Source of the DNA: Lachnospiraceae bacterium | GTDB lineage: Bacteria; Bacillota; Clostridia; Lachnospirales; Lachnospiraceae | Assembly: GCA_017634065.1 (NCBI GenBank) | Contig: JAGBOC010000020.1 | Location: 16,609 to 80,608 of the forward strand | DNA: 64,000 nucleotides | Reading direction: 5' to 3' | Shown here: piece by piece, positions 8,419 to 17,310 of the stretch | How the letters are laid out: each line of letters begins with the position of its first letter | Position numbering within the stretch: position 1 is the stretch's first letter | Made by a program: the position numbers and the translations under genes | The notes under the pieces: generated by a model | Told to the model about the DNA's origin: nothing | Seen by the model: the letters and a program-made list of their open reading frames with translations, nothing else | Database searches by the model: none

Positions 8419-9849
8419 ATGTCATATAATAAAAACCAAAAACTTGAATTAGATATTATTGATATGACAAAAGATGGACTAGGCGTTGCAAAGAAAGACT
8501 CGCAAGTATTCTTTGTAAAAGATGCTGTCCCTGGTGACAAAGTAAGTGCTGTAGTGACAAAAGTTACATCAAATGTAATATATGCAAAAACATTGGATGT
8601 CATCAGCAAATCAAAATATCGAGTTGAACCAATGTGCAAAGTGGCAAATAGATGTGGCGGGTGTAAATTATTAAATCTTGATTATGATAAACAAATTGAA
8701 CTTAAAAAAGAAAACACATTAAATACCATAAGTAAGATAGGAAAGTTTGATAAAGATTTATTACATAACTATTATGATGGCATACTAACAATAGAGACTA
8801 AAAAGAATTACAGAAACAAAATGCAAGTTCCATTCGTAATGAAAAATGAGGAAGTAGTCTATGGTTTTTATGCAGGAAGGACTCATCATATTGTAGAGTT
8901 TGACAATTGTGTAGTAGGATTTAAGTATTCAGATATTATTCTAAAAATAATTAAAGAAAATATAGCGAAACATAATATCAGTATCTATGATGAGAATACT
9001 GGTGAAGGAGTATTTCGCGAGGTAATGCTACGAAAAGGTAATAGCACTCACGAGATAAGCATTACATATATCTTAAATGATAAAAATGTTGATAAGCATA
9101 TGTCACTTTATCAAGCATTTGATACTGATGTTTTAACTGACATAAAGGACAAACTATCACATCTAGGAAAAGACAGTAGCATTACATCAACAATTAATGT
9201 CAATACAGGTAATAATAATGTTCTTTTTGGAAAAGAGAATATAGTTTTAAGTGGCAAGGGACATATTGAAGATAGTATTGGTACAATAAGATATCATATT
9301 TCGCCGGAGAGTTTCTATCAAGTTAATATAGAAATGACAAAAAAATTGTATGATAAAATTATTGACTATGCAGATTTTAAAGGCAATGAAAAAGTTTTGG
9401 ATCTATATTGCGGGATAGGAACGATTTCACTATATGTTGCAAGAAATGTGAAGTCTGTGTTAGGCGTTGAGATTGTTGATAAGGCTGTAGAAAATGCAAA
9501 AGAAAATACCAAACTAAATAGTATTACAAATGCACATTTCATCTGCCTTGACACTTCCAAACTTGATACGGAAAATATAAAGAAGTGTGATAATACATTA
9601 GATTATGATACTGTAATAGTAGATCCTCCAAGAAGTGGTCTTGATGGAAGGACTTTAGACTTCATAAAAGATATTGATCCTGAAAAAATCATTTATGTCA
9701 GTTGCGACTTGGCTACACTCGCAAGAGATCTTGATTATTTTTGTCACAATGGTGGTAAGTATAGTCTTAAAAAGTTCTTAAATGTAGATATGTTCCCACA
9801 TACCATGCACATTGAAACGGTCGCATTACTTCATCATATTTTAGGGTAA
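8419..9849 (+). CDS. rlmD: 23S rRNA (uracil-C5)-methyltransferase, RlmD/TrmA family
   Basis: A 476-residue class I SAM methyltransferase that makes 5-methyluridine in 23S rRNA. Domains in order are an N-terminal TRAM domain (about 5-60), a 4Fe-4S Cys set (C..CGGCK at about 73-83), a central RNA-binding part, and the SAM domain with LDLYCGIGTISLYVA. The catalytic region shows VVDPPRSGLD and the IIYVSCDLATLARDL motif, whose Cys is the nucleophile. It starts directly after the upstream stop codon with no spacer. In Firmicutes close homologues often modify both U747 and U1939 (RlmCD), so the site specificity is uncertain. Confidence 0.9.
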   Translation: MSYNKNQKLELDIIDMTKDGLGVAKKDSQVFFVKDAVPGDKVSAVVTKVTSNVIYAKTLDVISKSKYRVEPMCKVANRCGGCKLLNLDYDKQIELKKENTLNTISKIGKFDKDLLHNYYDGILTIETKKNYRNKMQVPFVMKNEEVVYGFYAGRTHHIVEFDNCVVGFKYSDIILKIIKENIAKHNISIYDENTGEGVFREVMLRKGNSTHEISITYILNDKNVDKHMSLYQAFDTDVLTDIKDKLSHLGKDSSITSTINVNTGNNNVLFGKENIVLSGKGHIEDSIGTIRYHISPESFYQVNIEMTKKLYDKIIDYADFKGNEKVLDLYCGIGTISLYVARNVKSVLGVEIVDKAVENAKENTKLNSITNAHFICLDTSKLDTENIKKCDNTLDYDTVIVDPPRSGLDGRTLDFIKDIDPEKIIYVSCDLATLARDLDYFCHNGGKYSLKKFLNVDMFPHTMHIETVALLHHILG

Positions 9850-9930
9850 GATTTAGACCTTAACTTAAAAGTATAATATGGAAACTTTTTTCAAAGTAAT
9901 TTTTTTTAATAACGGGAGCGATTTAACGAA

Positions 9931-11985
9931 ATGATGGTTTTTTCTAAAATGTTAGGCTTATCTTTTGTCTATGTCATATTTACTGTTTTTGTATGGCATG
10001 CAATGGAAGGTAAGAAGTATACAAATCTGACTATCGCAATTATAGGTGTCCTATATGGGTTTGGTGCTATATTGTCAACTCATTTTGGAGTCAACTATGA
10101 CTACATGATGCTCAATGTCAGAGATATAGGTCCACTTGCAGCTGGACTTTTTTTTCATCCAATGTCAGGACTTATAGCTGGATTTGTAGGTGGCATAGAA
10201 AGATATATTGCTGGAACTTATTTCGGGATTGGATCGTATACAACAATTGCTTGTAGCATATCAACTTGTCTTGCTGGAGCTTTCGCATGGGTGATGCATA
10301 AATACTTCCTTAAAGGTGAGAAGCCAACTCCTGCATATGCATTTTTTATTGGCGCTACAATGGAAGTATTCCATATGTATGCAGTCTTTATTACTCACAC
10401 TGAAAACATGCAGACAGCATTTTATGTTGTCAGCAAATGCTCTATCCCGATGATTGTATTCACAGCTATTGGGATGGGACTTACTTCGTGTGCGATATTA
10501 ATGTTAGAAGAAAAATGGACTAACCCTTTTAAACGACAGAAAAGAGAAAATATATCTATTACAAAAACATTTCAAAAAGCATTATTCATTTGGACATTTA
10601 TAGTTATTGCTGTTAGTTTTGCGATGTCATTCTTATTGCAGACACAATCAGCTTATCAGTATGCAAAAAATGAATTAAAGATCGTATCAAAAAATATCAT
10701 AGAATTATATAATGAAGACCAATCGCTTGTAAAAATAAGGATTGGTACGAGTGGAGCATATAGTATATATAGAGATAATGGTTATGTAATTTCTGGATAT
10801 AATAGAGGAAACTTTTTTAAGTCTTATGAGCTTGAGCAATTTGCAAGGCATAATAGTGCAGATTATTTTAGACACAATTTTTTTGGGAGAGAATCGCTTT
10901 GTAGGGTAGAAAAACTTGACGATGGAAATAACCTGATAGTTATATTGCCGTATGCGGATATTTTCAGGTATCGGGATGCACAGTCTTATGAAAATGGGTT
11001 AGCAAGTATCTTACTTTTCACTGTTGTTTTCTTTTTGATATCTTATATAGTTAAGCTTCTTGTAATTGACAATATTGATAGAGTAAATTATTCACTACGA
11101 AAAATAACTGCTGGAAATCTTGAAGAGAAAGTTGAAGTTAGAAACTCTTCTGAATTTGCGATGCTCTCTGATGACTTAAATGCCACAGTGTCAGCCCTTA
11201 AAGGTTATATAGCTGATGAAAAAAAGAGAATGGCTCAAGAACTAGAGTTTGCTAGTAGTATTCAAATGTCAGCACTTCCAAGAAACTTTAGATTTCCAAG
11301 TAGATATGAGTTTGAGATATATGCTCTTATGGATGCAGCAAAAGAAGTTGGTGGTGACTTTTACGACTTTTTCTTTATAGATGAAAGCAAGTTTGCATTA
11401 GTCATAGCTGATGTATCTGGCAAAGGAATTCCAGCGGCACTTTTTATGATGAGAAGTAAGACTGCAATCAGAAGTTTTGCAGAAAGTAGTGATTCTCCAA
11501 ATGATATATTGAAAAAAGTTAATAATGTTCTCTGCGATGGAAATGACAATGAGATGTTTGTGACTGTTTGGCTTGGAATAATTGATTTGAAAAATGGAGA
11601 GATGGTGTGTGCCAATGCTGGGCATGAATTCCCAATAGGATTAAGTTCTGATGGTAATTATGAAGTGTTTAAAGATACTCACTCATTACCACTTGCTGCT
11701 ATGGAGGATATAGAACTTAAAGAGTATAAAGTCACATTGAAGCCAGGTGACAAAGTATTCGTGTATACAGATGGTGTGCCAGAAGCAATCAATAGTGCCA
11801 ATGAACAATATGGATTAGAAAAATTGATTAAAACTTTAAATGATAATAAGTCAGATTCATTTAATGAGCTTTTGCCAAAAGTTAGAAAGGATGTATCCGA
11901 TTTTGCTGGAGATACAGAACAATTTGATGATATCACAATGCTTGGCTTTGCATTTAATAACTATTTAAGAGATGATTTACATTAA
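9931..11985 (+). CDS. 5TM-LYT-HAMP-SpoIIE/PP2C membrane phosphatase
   Basis: A 684-residue protein and the second PP2C phosphatase of the region. Residues 1-200 match the 5TM-5TMR_LYT type of membrane sensor (FGVNYDYMMLNVRDIGPLAAGLFFHP and GFVGGIERYIAG). A further helix at about 213-235 leads into a small extracellular segment, then a helix at about 355-378 and a HAMP domain (RKITAGNLEEKVEV). The PP2C domain has GGDFYDFF, IADVSGKGIPAALFM, YTDGVPEAIN and FDDITMLGF. Its catalytic part is close to that of the phosphatase at 6370 but the sensor is different, so two signals could feed one target. GGGAG at 9914 precedes the start by 12 bases. Confidence 0.9.
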   Translation: MMVFSKMLGLSFVYVIFTVFVWHAMEGKKYTNLTIAIIGVLYGFGAILSTHFGVNYDYMMLNVRDIGPLAAGLFFHPMSGLIAGFVGGIERYIAGTYFGIGSYTTIACSISTCLAGAFAWVMHKYFLKGEKPTPAYAFFIGATMEVFHMYAVFITHTENMQTAFYVVSKCSIPMIVFTAIGMGLTSCAILMLEEKWTNPFKRQKRENISITKTFQKALFIWTFIVIAVSFAMSFLLQTQSAYQYAKNELKIVSKNIIELYNEDQSLVKIRIGTSGAYSIYRDNGYVISGYNRGNFFKSYELEQFARHNSADYFRHNFFGRESLCRVEKLDDGNNLIVILPYADIFRYRDAQSYENGLASILLFTVVFFLISYIVKLLVIDNIDRVNYSLRKITAGNLEEKVEVRNSSEFAMLSDDLNATVSALKGYIADEKKRMAQELEFASSIQMSALPRNFRFPSRYEFEIYALMDAAKEVGGDFYDFFFIDESKFALVIADVSGKGIPAALFMMRSKTAIRSFAESSDSPNDILKKVNNVLCDGNDNEMFVTVWLGIIDLKNGEMVCANAGHEFPIGLSSDGNYEVFKDTHSLPLAAMEDIELKEYKVTLKPGDKVFVYTDGVPEAINSANEQYGLEKLIKTLNDNKSDSFNELLPKVRKDVSDFAGDTEQFDDITMLGFAFNNYLRDDLH

Positions 11986-12013
11986 TTTAAAGTTTTAGAT
12001 ATTGGAGATAGAT

Positions 12014-13039
12014 ATGATAAACTTTGAAAATGATTATACCACAGGTGCACATCCAAATATTTTGAAAAGGCTAACAGAAACTAATCTTGAACCTGTATCT
12101 GGATATGGCAATGATAAATACTGCAAAAGTGCAAAGGAAAAGATTAAAAAAATAGTAGGATTAAAAACTGCACAAGTCGAGTTATTGGTAGGTGGTACTC
12201 AAACAAATGCTATTGTAATATCAACAATGTTAAGTGACTATGAAGGTGTGATAGCTGTTGATACTGGACATATAAGTGTGCATGAGGCAGGTGCTATAGA
12301 ATATACAGGCCATAAAGTTTTAAATATAAAAGGAGTTAATGGCAAACTTATAGCTTCTGATTTAAGAAAGTACTTAAAAGACTTTCTTAGTGATAGTACA
12401 AAATCTCATATGGTATATCCTGGAATGGTGTATATTTCACATCCGACAGAATATGGGACGCTGTATAGTAAGAAAGAGTTAAAAGACATATATGGTATCT
12501 GCAAAAGCTATAAGATAAAACTTTATATTGATGGTGCAAGGCTTGGCTATGGTCTTATGAGTGATGCATCAGATATGAACATAAAAGAACTTGCAAAGCT
12601 TTGTGATGTATTTTATATCGGTGGCACAAAAGTTGGTGCATTTTGTGGTGAAGCCGTAGTCTATACCAATAATAATGAACCTAAAAATTATATAACCTCT
12701 GTCAAGAAGAGAGGAGGATTACTTGCTAAAGGAAGACTACTCGGGATTCAGTTTGATGAGCTATTTAGTAATAATTTGTATTTTGAAATAAGTAGATATG
12801 CTATTAATATGGCACATAAATTAAAAAAAGTTTTTAAGGACAAAGGATACAAGTTTTATATTGATTCTCCAACTAATCAGCAGTTTGTTATTATTGATAA
12901 TGAAAAATTGAAAAAGTTAAGCAAAAAAGTGTCATTTAGCGTTTGGGAAAAGTATGATTTAAAAAATACAGTTGTTCGATTTGTAACGAGTTGGTCAACA
13001 AGAGAAGATGATATAGTGGCACTTTCAAAGTTATTATAA
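12014..13039 (+). CDS. ltaE: Low-specificity L-threonine aldolase
   Basis: A PLP-dependent enzyme that splits threonine or allo-threonine into glycine and acetaldehyde. The first domain starts with NFENDYTTGAHPNIL; GGTQTNAIV and GHISVHEAGAIEYTGHKV follow. The Schiff-base Lys is in YIGGTKVGAFCGEA, and IDGARLGYGL carries the PLP-contacting Asp. The length of 341 residues is normal for the family. I place the start at ATG 12014, because GGAG at 12004-12007 is at good distance from it. The TTG at 12002 in the same frame overlaps that site and is unlikely. Confidence 0.9.
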   Translation: MINFENDYTTGAHPNILKRLTETNLEPVSGYGNDKYCKSAKEKIKKIVGLKTAQVELLVGGTQTNAIVISTMLSDYEGVIAVDTGHISVHEAGAIEYTGHKVLNIKGVNGKLIASDLRKYLKDFLSDSTKSHMVYPGMVYISHPTEYGTLYSKKELKDIYGICKSYKIKLYIDGARLGYGLMSDASDMNIKELAKLCDVFYIGGTKVGAFCGEAVVYTNNNEPKNYITSVKKRGGLLAKGRLLGIQFDELFSNNLYFEISRYAINMAHKLKKVFKDKGYKFYIDSPTNQQFVIIDNEKLKKLSKKVSFSVWEKYDLKNTVVRFVTSWSTREDDIVALSKLL

Positions 13040-13063
13040 AGTATAAAGAGTTTATGGTGATAT

Positions 13064-13525
13064 ATGGATGATAGAGAGTTAGAAAAACTAAATGAACGAA
13101 AGGAACTTGCTAAAAAGTATATAGATAGACTGTATGCAACAACAAGTGTTTCAGCAGAAGCAAATATAACAGAAGAACTTATCAAGGTAGTAAAGAAAAT
13201 TGGTGTTGAAGAACTTACGAAAATGGCATTGGAACTTGATGTTTTTGGCAAATGCGTTTTTCATTATAGATTGCCAATAGAGTACAGACTAAACTTTGAT
13301 TTTTCAAAAGCAACTGAAGTGATTGAAAGTGAAAGGAAGTTGTATTGGAGCGAGTATAAAAAGAAACTCGCTGATAAGAAACTTAATCCAGAAGAAGAGT
13401 ACAATAAAATAATTCTAATGGCATGTACCCTGCATGTGCCAATAAATGAAGAGCAAGTAGATGAGACAATGGAACAAGCTCAAGAGAAAACTGAAACGAT
13501 AGATAATAACGATAAGGATAAATAA
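13064..13525 (+). CDS. Uncharacterised acidic cytosolic protein
   Basis: A 153-residue protein with no signal peptide or membrane segment. It is helical and charged throughout, with a KKYIDRLYATTSVS segment, a central FGKCVFHYRLPIEYRLNFDF strand region and an acidic C-terminal tail rich in Glu, Gln and Asp. I do not recognise the family. It lies 24 bases after threonine aldolase and 7 bases before the flavoprotein gene, so it is probably cotranscribed with both. Context gives no clear function. Confidence 0.65.
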   Translation: MDDRELEKLNERKELAKKYIDRLYATTSVSAEANITEELIKVVKKIGVEELTKMALELDVFGKCVFHYRLPIEYRLNFDFSKATEVIESERKLYWSEYKKKLADKKLNPEEEYNKIILMACTLHVPINEEQVDETMEQAQEKTETIDNNDKDK

Positions 13526-13532
13526 AGATTTA

Positions 13533-14888
13533 ATGACAACTGTAATAATTGGTGGTGGACCAGCAGGAATACTTGCTTCCATAGCCACTTCAAAAAAGAA
13601 TAGTAATTTTGATGAGAAGGTTAGTAAACCTTCTCAAGTTTTATTATTAGAAAAAAATGAAAAACTTGGGAAAAAATTATTCATATCTGGAAAAGGGCGC
13701 TGTAATCTTACTAATAATGTTGATGAAACCGAGTTTTTGAAAAATGTTGTAAGAAATCCAAAGTTTTTGTATTCATCATTTTCAGAGTTTTCAAATATGG
13801 ATTTAAAGAGTTTAGTTGAAGCAAATGGTTGTCCACTTAAAGTTGAAAGAGGAAATAGAGTTTTCCCGGTGAGTGACAAATCATATGATGTTATAGATGC
13901 ATTAAAAAAAGCTGTGAAAGCATCGGGAACTAAAGTAAAACTAAATACAGAAGTTGTTTCTATAAAGAAACTTGATAATTATAATAAGAATACTAAAAAC
14001 ATTTCTAAAAGTGAATCATCAGAAACATCGCAATTTGAAATAAAGACAAAAAATGGTGAGACAATTTTAGCCGATAAAGTTATCATAGCCACAGGTGGCT
14101 TATCTTATCCAGCAACAGGTTCTACAGGTGATGGATACAAGTTTGCTAAAGCAATGAAGATAAAAGTTATAGACCAGCATCCTTCACTTGTCCCATTTAA
14201 TGTGAAGGAAGTTAATGAGTGTAAAGATATGCAAGGCCTTACACTTAAGAATGTAGCAATAAAAATATTTAAGAGTAACAATCTTAAGAAAGTTTTATAT
14301 AGTGACTTTGGAGAACTTTTATTTACACACTTTGGTGTAAGTGGACCTATTATCTTATCGGCAAGTTGCTATATAAATGACTTTGATAATATGGTTCTTG
14401 GTATTGACCTAAAACCTGCATTAAGCTATGAACAACTTGATAATAGACTGCTTCGAGAGTTTGAAGAGAATAATAAAAAAAGTTTGAAATCAATTATTGA
14501 AAAACTATTACCACATTCTTTAGTGGATATTTTTTTGAAAAGACTTGAGAATGAATTAGTAGTTTCAAATGAAAAGGCAAAATCATCCTTAAATATTTCA
14601 GATTTAAAAGTTACAGAAATTAGTAAAAATGAGAGAAAATCAATAGTTAATCTACTTAAAGATTTTAGGTTTACATTAATAGGTAAAAGGGGATATGATG
14701 AAGCGATAGTTACAAGTGGAGGTATAGATACAAAAGAAATCAATCCTAAAACAATGGAGTGCAAGAACGTTAAAGGGCTTTATTTTGCAGGTGAAGTTTT
14801 AGATATTGATGCACTAACTGGAGGGTTTAATATTCAGATAGCTTGTTCGACAGGCTATACAGCTGGTAAAAACATATATGCCATTTAA
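13533..14888 (+). CDS. HI0933/BaiN-type NAD(P)/FAD-dependent oxidoreductase
   Basis: A 451-residue flavoprotein. The N-terminal Rossmann motif is IIGGGPAGILAS. The family signature FISGKGRCNLTNN is at about 51-63, the second nucleotide motif is VIIATGGLSYPATGSTGDGY, and the C-terminal FAD motif is FAGEVLDIDALTGGFNIQIACSTGYTAGK. Members include aminoacetone-oxidase-like and bile-acid-modifying enzymes, but most have unknown substrates. A charged Asn/Ser-rich insert near residues 150-170 looks non-conserved. It overlaps the MBOAT gene by 11 bases. Confidence 0.85.
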   Translation: MTTVIIGGGPAGILASIATSKKNSNFDEKVSKPSQVLLLEKNEKLGKKLFISGKGRCNLTNNVDETEFLKNVVRNPKFLYSSFSEFSNMDLKSLVEANGCPLKVERGNRVFPVSDKSYDVIDALKKAVKASGTKVKLNTEVVSIKKLDNYNKNTKNISKSESSETSQFEIKTKNGETILADKVIIATGGLSYPATGSTGDGYKFAKAMKIKVIDQHPSLVPFNVKEVNECKDMQGLTLKNVAIKIFKSNNLKKVLYSDFGELLFTHFGVSGPIILSASCYINDFDNMVLGIDLKPALSYEQLDNRLLREFEENNKKSLKSIIEKLLPHSLVDIFLKRLENELVVSNEKAKSSLNISDLKVTEISKNERKSIVNLLKDFRFTLIGKRGYDEAIVTSGGIDTKEINPKTMECKNVKGLYFAGEVLDIDALTGGFNIQIACSTGYTAGKNIYAI

Positions 14889-16224
14889 TACACATAATTT
14901 TATATTTATTTTTCTGCCATTTTTTTTGCTTTCATATTATCTAGCAGATGTAAGAGCAAAAAAGGTTATACTTTTATTATATAGTGTTTTGTTTTATGTA
15001 ATAGGCAATTATAAAAGGCTTGAGTCAATTTTTATTTTAGTTTTCTTGACGTTTATGAATTATGTGTTTTTACTTTTTATAGTTAAGGCAAAAAGAGACA
15101 TAGTTAAAAAAACGGCCTTTATTATAGCAGTATCTATGAATATCATAGTTTTATGTCTTTTCAAACTTCAATTATTTACTAATTTTATACCACTTGGTTT
15201 GAGTTTCTATACATTCCATTTTATTTCTATAATTGTTGATGCATATAAAAATAAGCATTTGTCATACAAATTGATAGACTATTTAAACTATATTTTATTT
15301 TTCCCAAAACTATTATCAGGTCCCATAATGAGATATGATAATTTCATTTCAGAATACTCACAAAGACAAAGTAGTGAAAATTATGTAGTAAAAGGTTTAT
15401 TCTTTTTTTCTGTAGGATTAGCATTAAAGTGCCTATTGGCTGATAACATAGCATATATAATAAATCAGATTAATGTCTATGGATTTGACAGCATAAGTAT
15501 TCTCACAGCATGGGTAGGAATGTATAGTTATACAATGCAACTATACTTTGACTTTGCGGGATATTCACTTATGGCAATTGGTGTAGCATATGCGATTGGA
15601 ATTAAAATGCCAGATAATTTTAATTTACCATTTTGCTCAAAATCAATATCAGAGTTTTGGAGAAGATGGCACATCACATTAGGTCATTTCTTTAGAGATT
15701 ATATTTATATCCCCCTTGGTGGAAACTTTGCGAATAAGAGATTTATACGCCAGTCACTTAATTTGATAATAGTTTGGCTTGTGACAGGGTTTTGGCATGG
15801 ATTTAGAATTAATTATATACTCTGGGCTATGTTTATTTGCATAATCATCATCCTGGAAAAGGCATTCCTTATCAATATTTATAAAAAGCATGAGATTATA
15901 GGAAGAATAGTTGTATGTGCTTTAATGCCATTTTCGTTTTTAATTTTTTCGATTACGAACTTAAACGATTTGAAAATATATATACATAAACTATTTGAGT
16001 TTTCAAGTGTAATTAATATGCGTGACTTTCAAGTTATTATAAAGAATTATGCTAAAATATTTGTGATAGGGATACTGTTTTTAACGAAATATCCAAAAGC
16101 ACTAATGGAAATTGTCTGTAAGAGTAAATATATGATGATTATAGCATCAGCAAGTTTAATTTTAATATCAATATATGCGATGAGTATGATGAACAGTGAT
16201 GTGTTTAAGTATTTTGCATTTTGA
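14878..16224 (+). CDS. MBOAT-family O-acyltransferase (AlgI/DltB type)
   Basis: A 448-residue polytopic membrane enzyme with about eleven hydrophobic segments. It begins with the AlgI-like NTHNFIFIFLPFFLLSYY and contains the family core SEFWRRWHITLGHFFRDYIYIPLGGN and TGFWHGFRINYILWA, the latter with the catalytic His. AlgI/DltB-type MBOATs move acyl groups, often acetyl, across the membrane to sugars or alanyl groups. The next gene encodes an SGNH-like protein, the common partner in surface-polymer O-acetylation. The start lies within the end of the flavoprotein gene. Confidence 0.9.
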   Translation: MPFNTHNFIFIFLPFFLLSYYLADVRAKKVILLLYSVLFYVIGNYKRLESIFILVFLTFMNYVFLLFIVKAKRDIVKKTAFIIAVSMNIIVLCLFKLQLFTNFIPLGLSFYTFHFISIIVDAYKNKHLSYKLIDYLNYILFFPKLLSGPIMRYDNFISEYSQRQSSENYVVKGLFFFSVGLALKCLLADNIAYIINQINVYGFDSISILTAWVGMYSYTMQLYFDFAGYSLMAIGVAYAIGIKMPDNFNLPFCSKSISEFWRRWHITLGHFFRDYIYIPLGGNFANKRFIRQSLNLIIVWLVTGFWHGFRINYILWAMFICIIIILEKAFLINIYKKHEIIGRIVVCALMPFSFLIFSITNLNDLKIYIHKLFEFSSVINMRDFQVIIKNYAKIFVIGILFLTKYPKALMEIVCKSKYMMIIASASLILISIYAMSMMNSDVFKYFAF

Positions 16225-16226
16225 TT

Positions 16227-17030
16227 ATGGGAAAGAGTATAAGAGAAAAGATTAATTTTAGAAATATAATTGCTATTATTTTGTTTGTTGTCTTTCTGAT
16301 TGTTGAGTTTTTTTATTTGAATAAAAATAATACTATTAAAGTTAGTGAAACTAATAGCTATGAGACTTCGGATAATTTATTTTTAGAATCAAGAGAAGTA
16401 GTTGCTACTATCTCTGATGCAAGTATAAGTAAAGAATATAAGTTTGCTACAGTATCTGAAACTTATTTTGACAATACTCTCTTTATAGGCGATTCAAGGA
16501 TGCTTGGCTTTTCTATTTACAAACAGATAGAAGGTGCGACATATTATTGTTATCAATCTGCAGATGCATTTACTATACTTGACAAAGAGTATGAAGTTAA
16601 GCCATATGGGATGATTTCTCTTTATACCTTGATAAGTCTTAATCAATTTGATAAAATATATATATCTCTAGGTATAAATAATGTGGGCGCTGGATACGAA
16701 AATCACAAGAAACATTTTAATAAACTAATTGATACAATTATTGATTTACAACCAAATGCTATTATATACCTTCTTGCAAATCTTCATGTAACTTCAGAAC
16801 TAAAACTTGATGCACCATATTTAACGAATGAAAATATCAACAATATAAATAAGTTTATCAGTCAGATTGCTGATGACAAAAATATATTTTATTTAGACCC
16901 AAATGTCATGTATGATGATGAATATGGCAATATGGACAGTGAGCTTTCTTATGATAAGGCACATATATATTTAAGACATTATGATAGATACTTGTATTTC
17001 TTACTGACTCATGCTGTAGTGTATGAGTAA
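16227..17030 (+). CDS. Membrane-anchored SGNH/GDSL hydrolase-like protein
   Basis: About 267 residues. A single N-terminal membrane helix (about 14-32) is followed by a linker and an extracellular SGNH-type domain. The block I motif with the catalytic Ser is LFIGDSRMLGF, the Gly/Asn blocks correspond to SLGINNVGAG, and a final D-x-x-H-like region reads DKAHIYLRHYDRYL. Coupled to the upstream MBOAT gene (near or overlapping the stop), it probably completes O-acyl transfer onto an exported polysaccharide or wall polymer. I chose ATG 16227; a TTG at 16221 overlaps the upstream stop and would add two residues. Confidence 0.8.
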   Translation: MGKSIREKINFRNIIAIILFVVFLIVEFFYLNKNNTIKVSETNSYETSDNLFLESREVVATISDASISKEYKFATVSETYFDNTLFIGDSRMLGFSIYKQIEGATYYCYQSADAFTILDKEYEVKPYGMISLYTLISLNQFDKIYISLGINNVGAGYENHKKHFNKLIDTIIDLQPNAIIYLLANLHVTSELKLDAPYLTNENINNINKFISQIADDKNIFYLDPNVMYDDEYGNMDSELSYDKAHIYLRHYDRYLYFLLTHAVVYE

Positions 17031-17033
17031 TAT

Positions 17034-17104
17034 GCAGATGTAGTTTAATGGTAGAACATAAGCTTCCCAAGCTTAGGGCGCGGGTTCGATTCCCGTCATC
17101 TGCT
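17034..17104 (+). tRNA. tRNA-Gly (anticodon CCC)
   Basis: A full cloverleaf can be drawn: acceptor GCAGATG/CATCTGC, D arm GTTT..GAAC, anticodon stem TAAGC/GCTTA around loop TTCCCAA (anticodon CCC), and T arm GCGGG-TTCGATT-CCCGT. The discriminator base is T and CCA is not encoded. It starts 4 bases after the SGNH gene stop and is directly followed by the 6S RNA. Confidence 0.93.
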
Positions 17105-17106
17105 TA

Positions 17107-17287
17107 CTGGGTTATTCGTTGAGACATTTTATTGAACCTACATTATGATAAAAGGGCATCCGTATATTGGTGTGGCTAGCGAGCCTGGGTCTTCGGACTT
17201 CTTCAGGATACTAAAAGCATCGATGAGGTGACCCACCTAGCAAGGGCTAGGTGTCAATAAAGTTTTGACGGTAATCTGGTTTTTTAT
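17107..17287 (+). ncRNA. ssrS: 6S RNA (SsrS)
   Basis: A noncoding segment of about 180 bases. Its ends form a long closing stem: GGTTATTCGTTGAGAC near 17110-17125 pairs with GTTTTGACGGTAATCT near 17262-17277, with one bulged C. The inner part follows the 6S consensus: GGTCTTCGGACTTC, then GGATACTAAAAGCATCGATGA, and the 3' bubble hairpin CACCTAG-caaggg-CTAGGTG, which matches the CACCTTG..CAAGG hairpin of the E. coli RNA by eye. A T-rich run after the stem could end transcription. 6S RNA mimics an open promoter and binds housekeeping RNA polymerase. Confidence 0.8.
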
Positions 17288-17310
17288 TTTTGATATAAAA
17301 AGGAGCGCCA

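Noticed and set aside
12002-12013. TTG start for threonine aldolase
   Set aside because: It lies on the ribosome binding site that serves ATG 12014.
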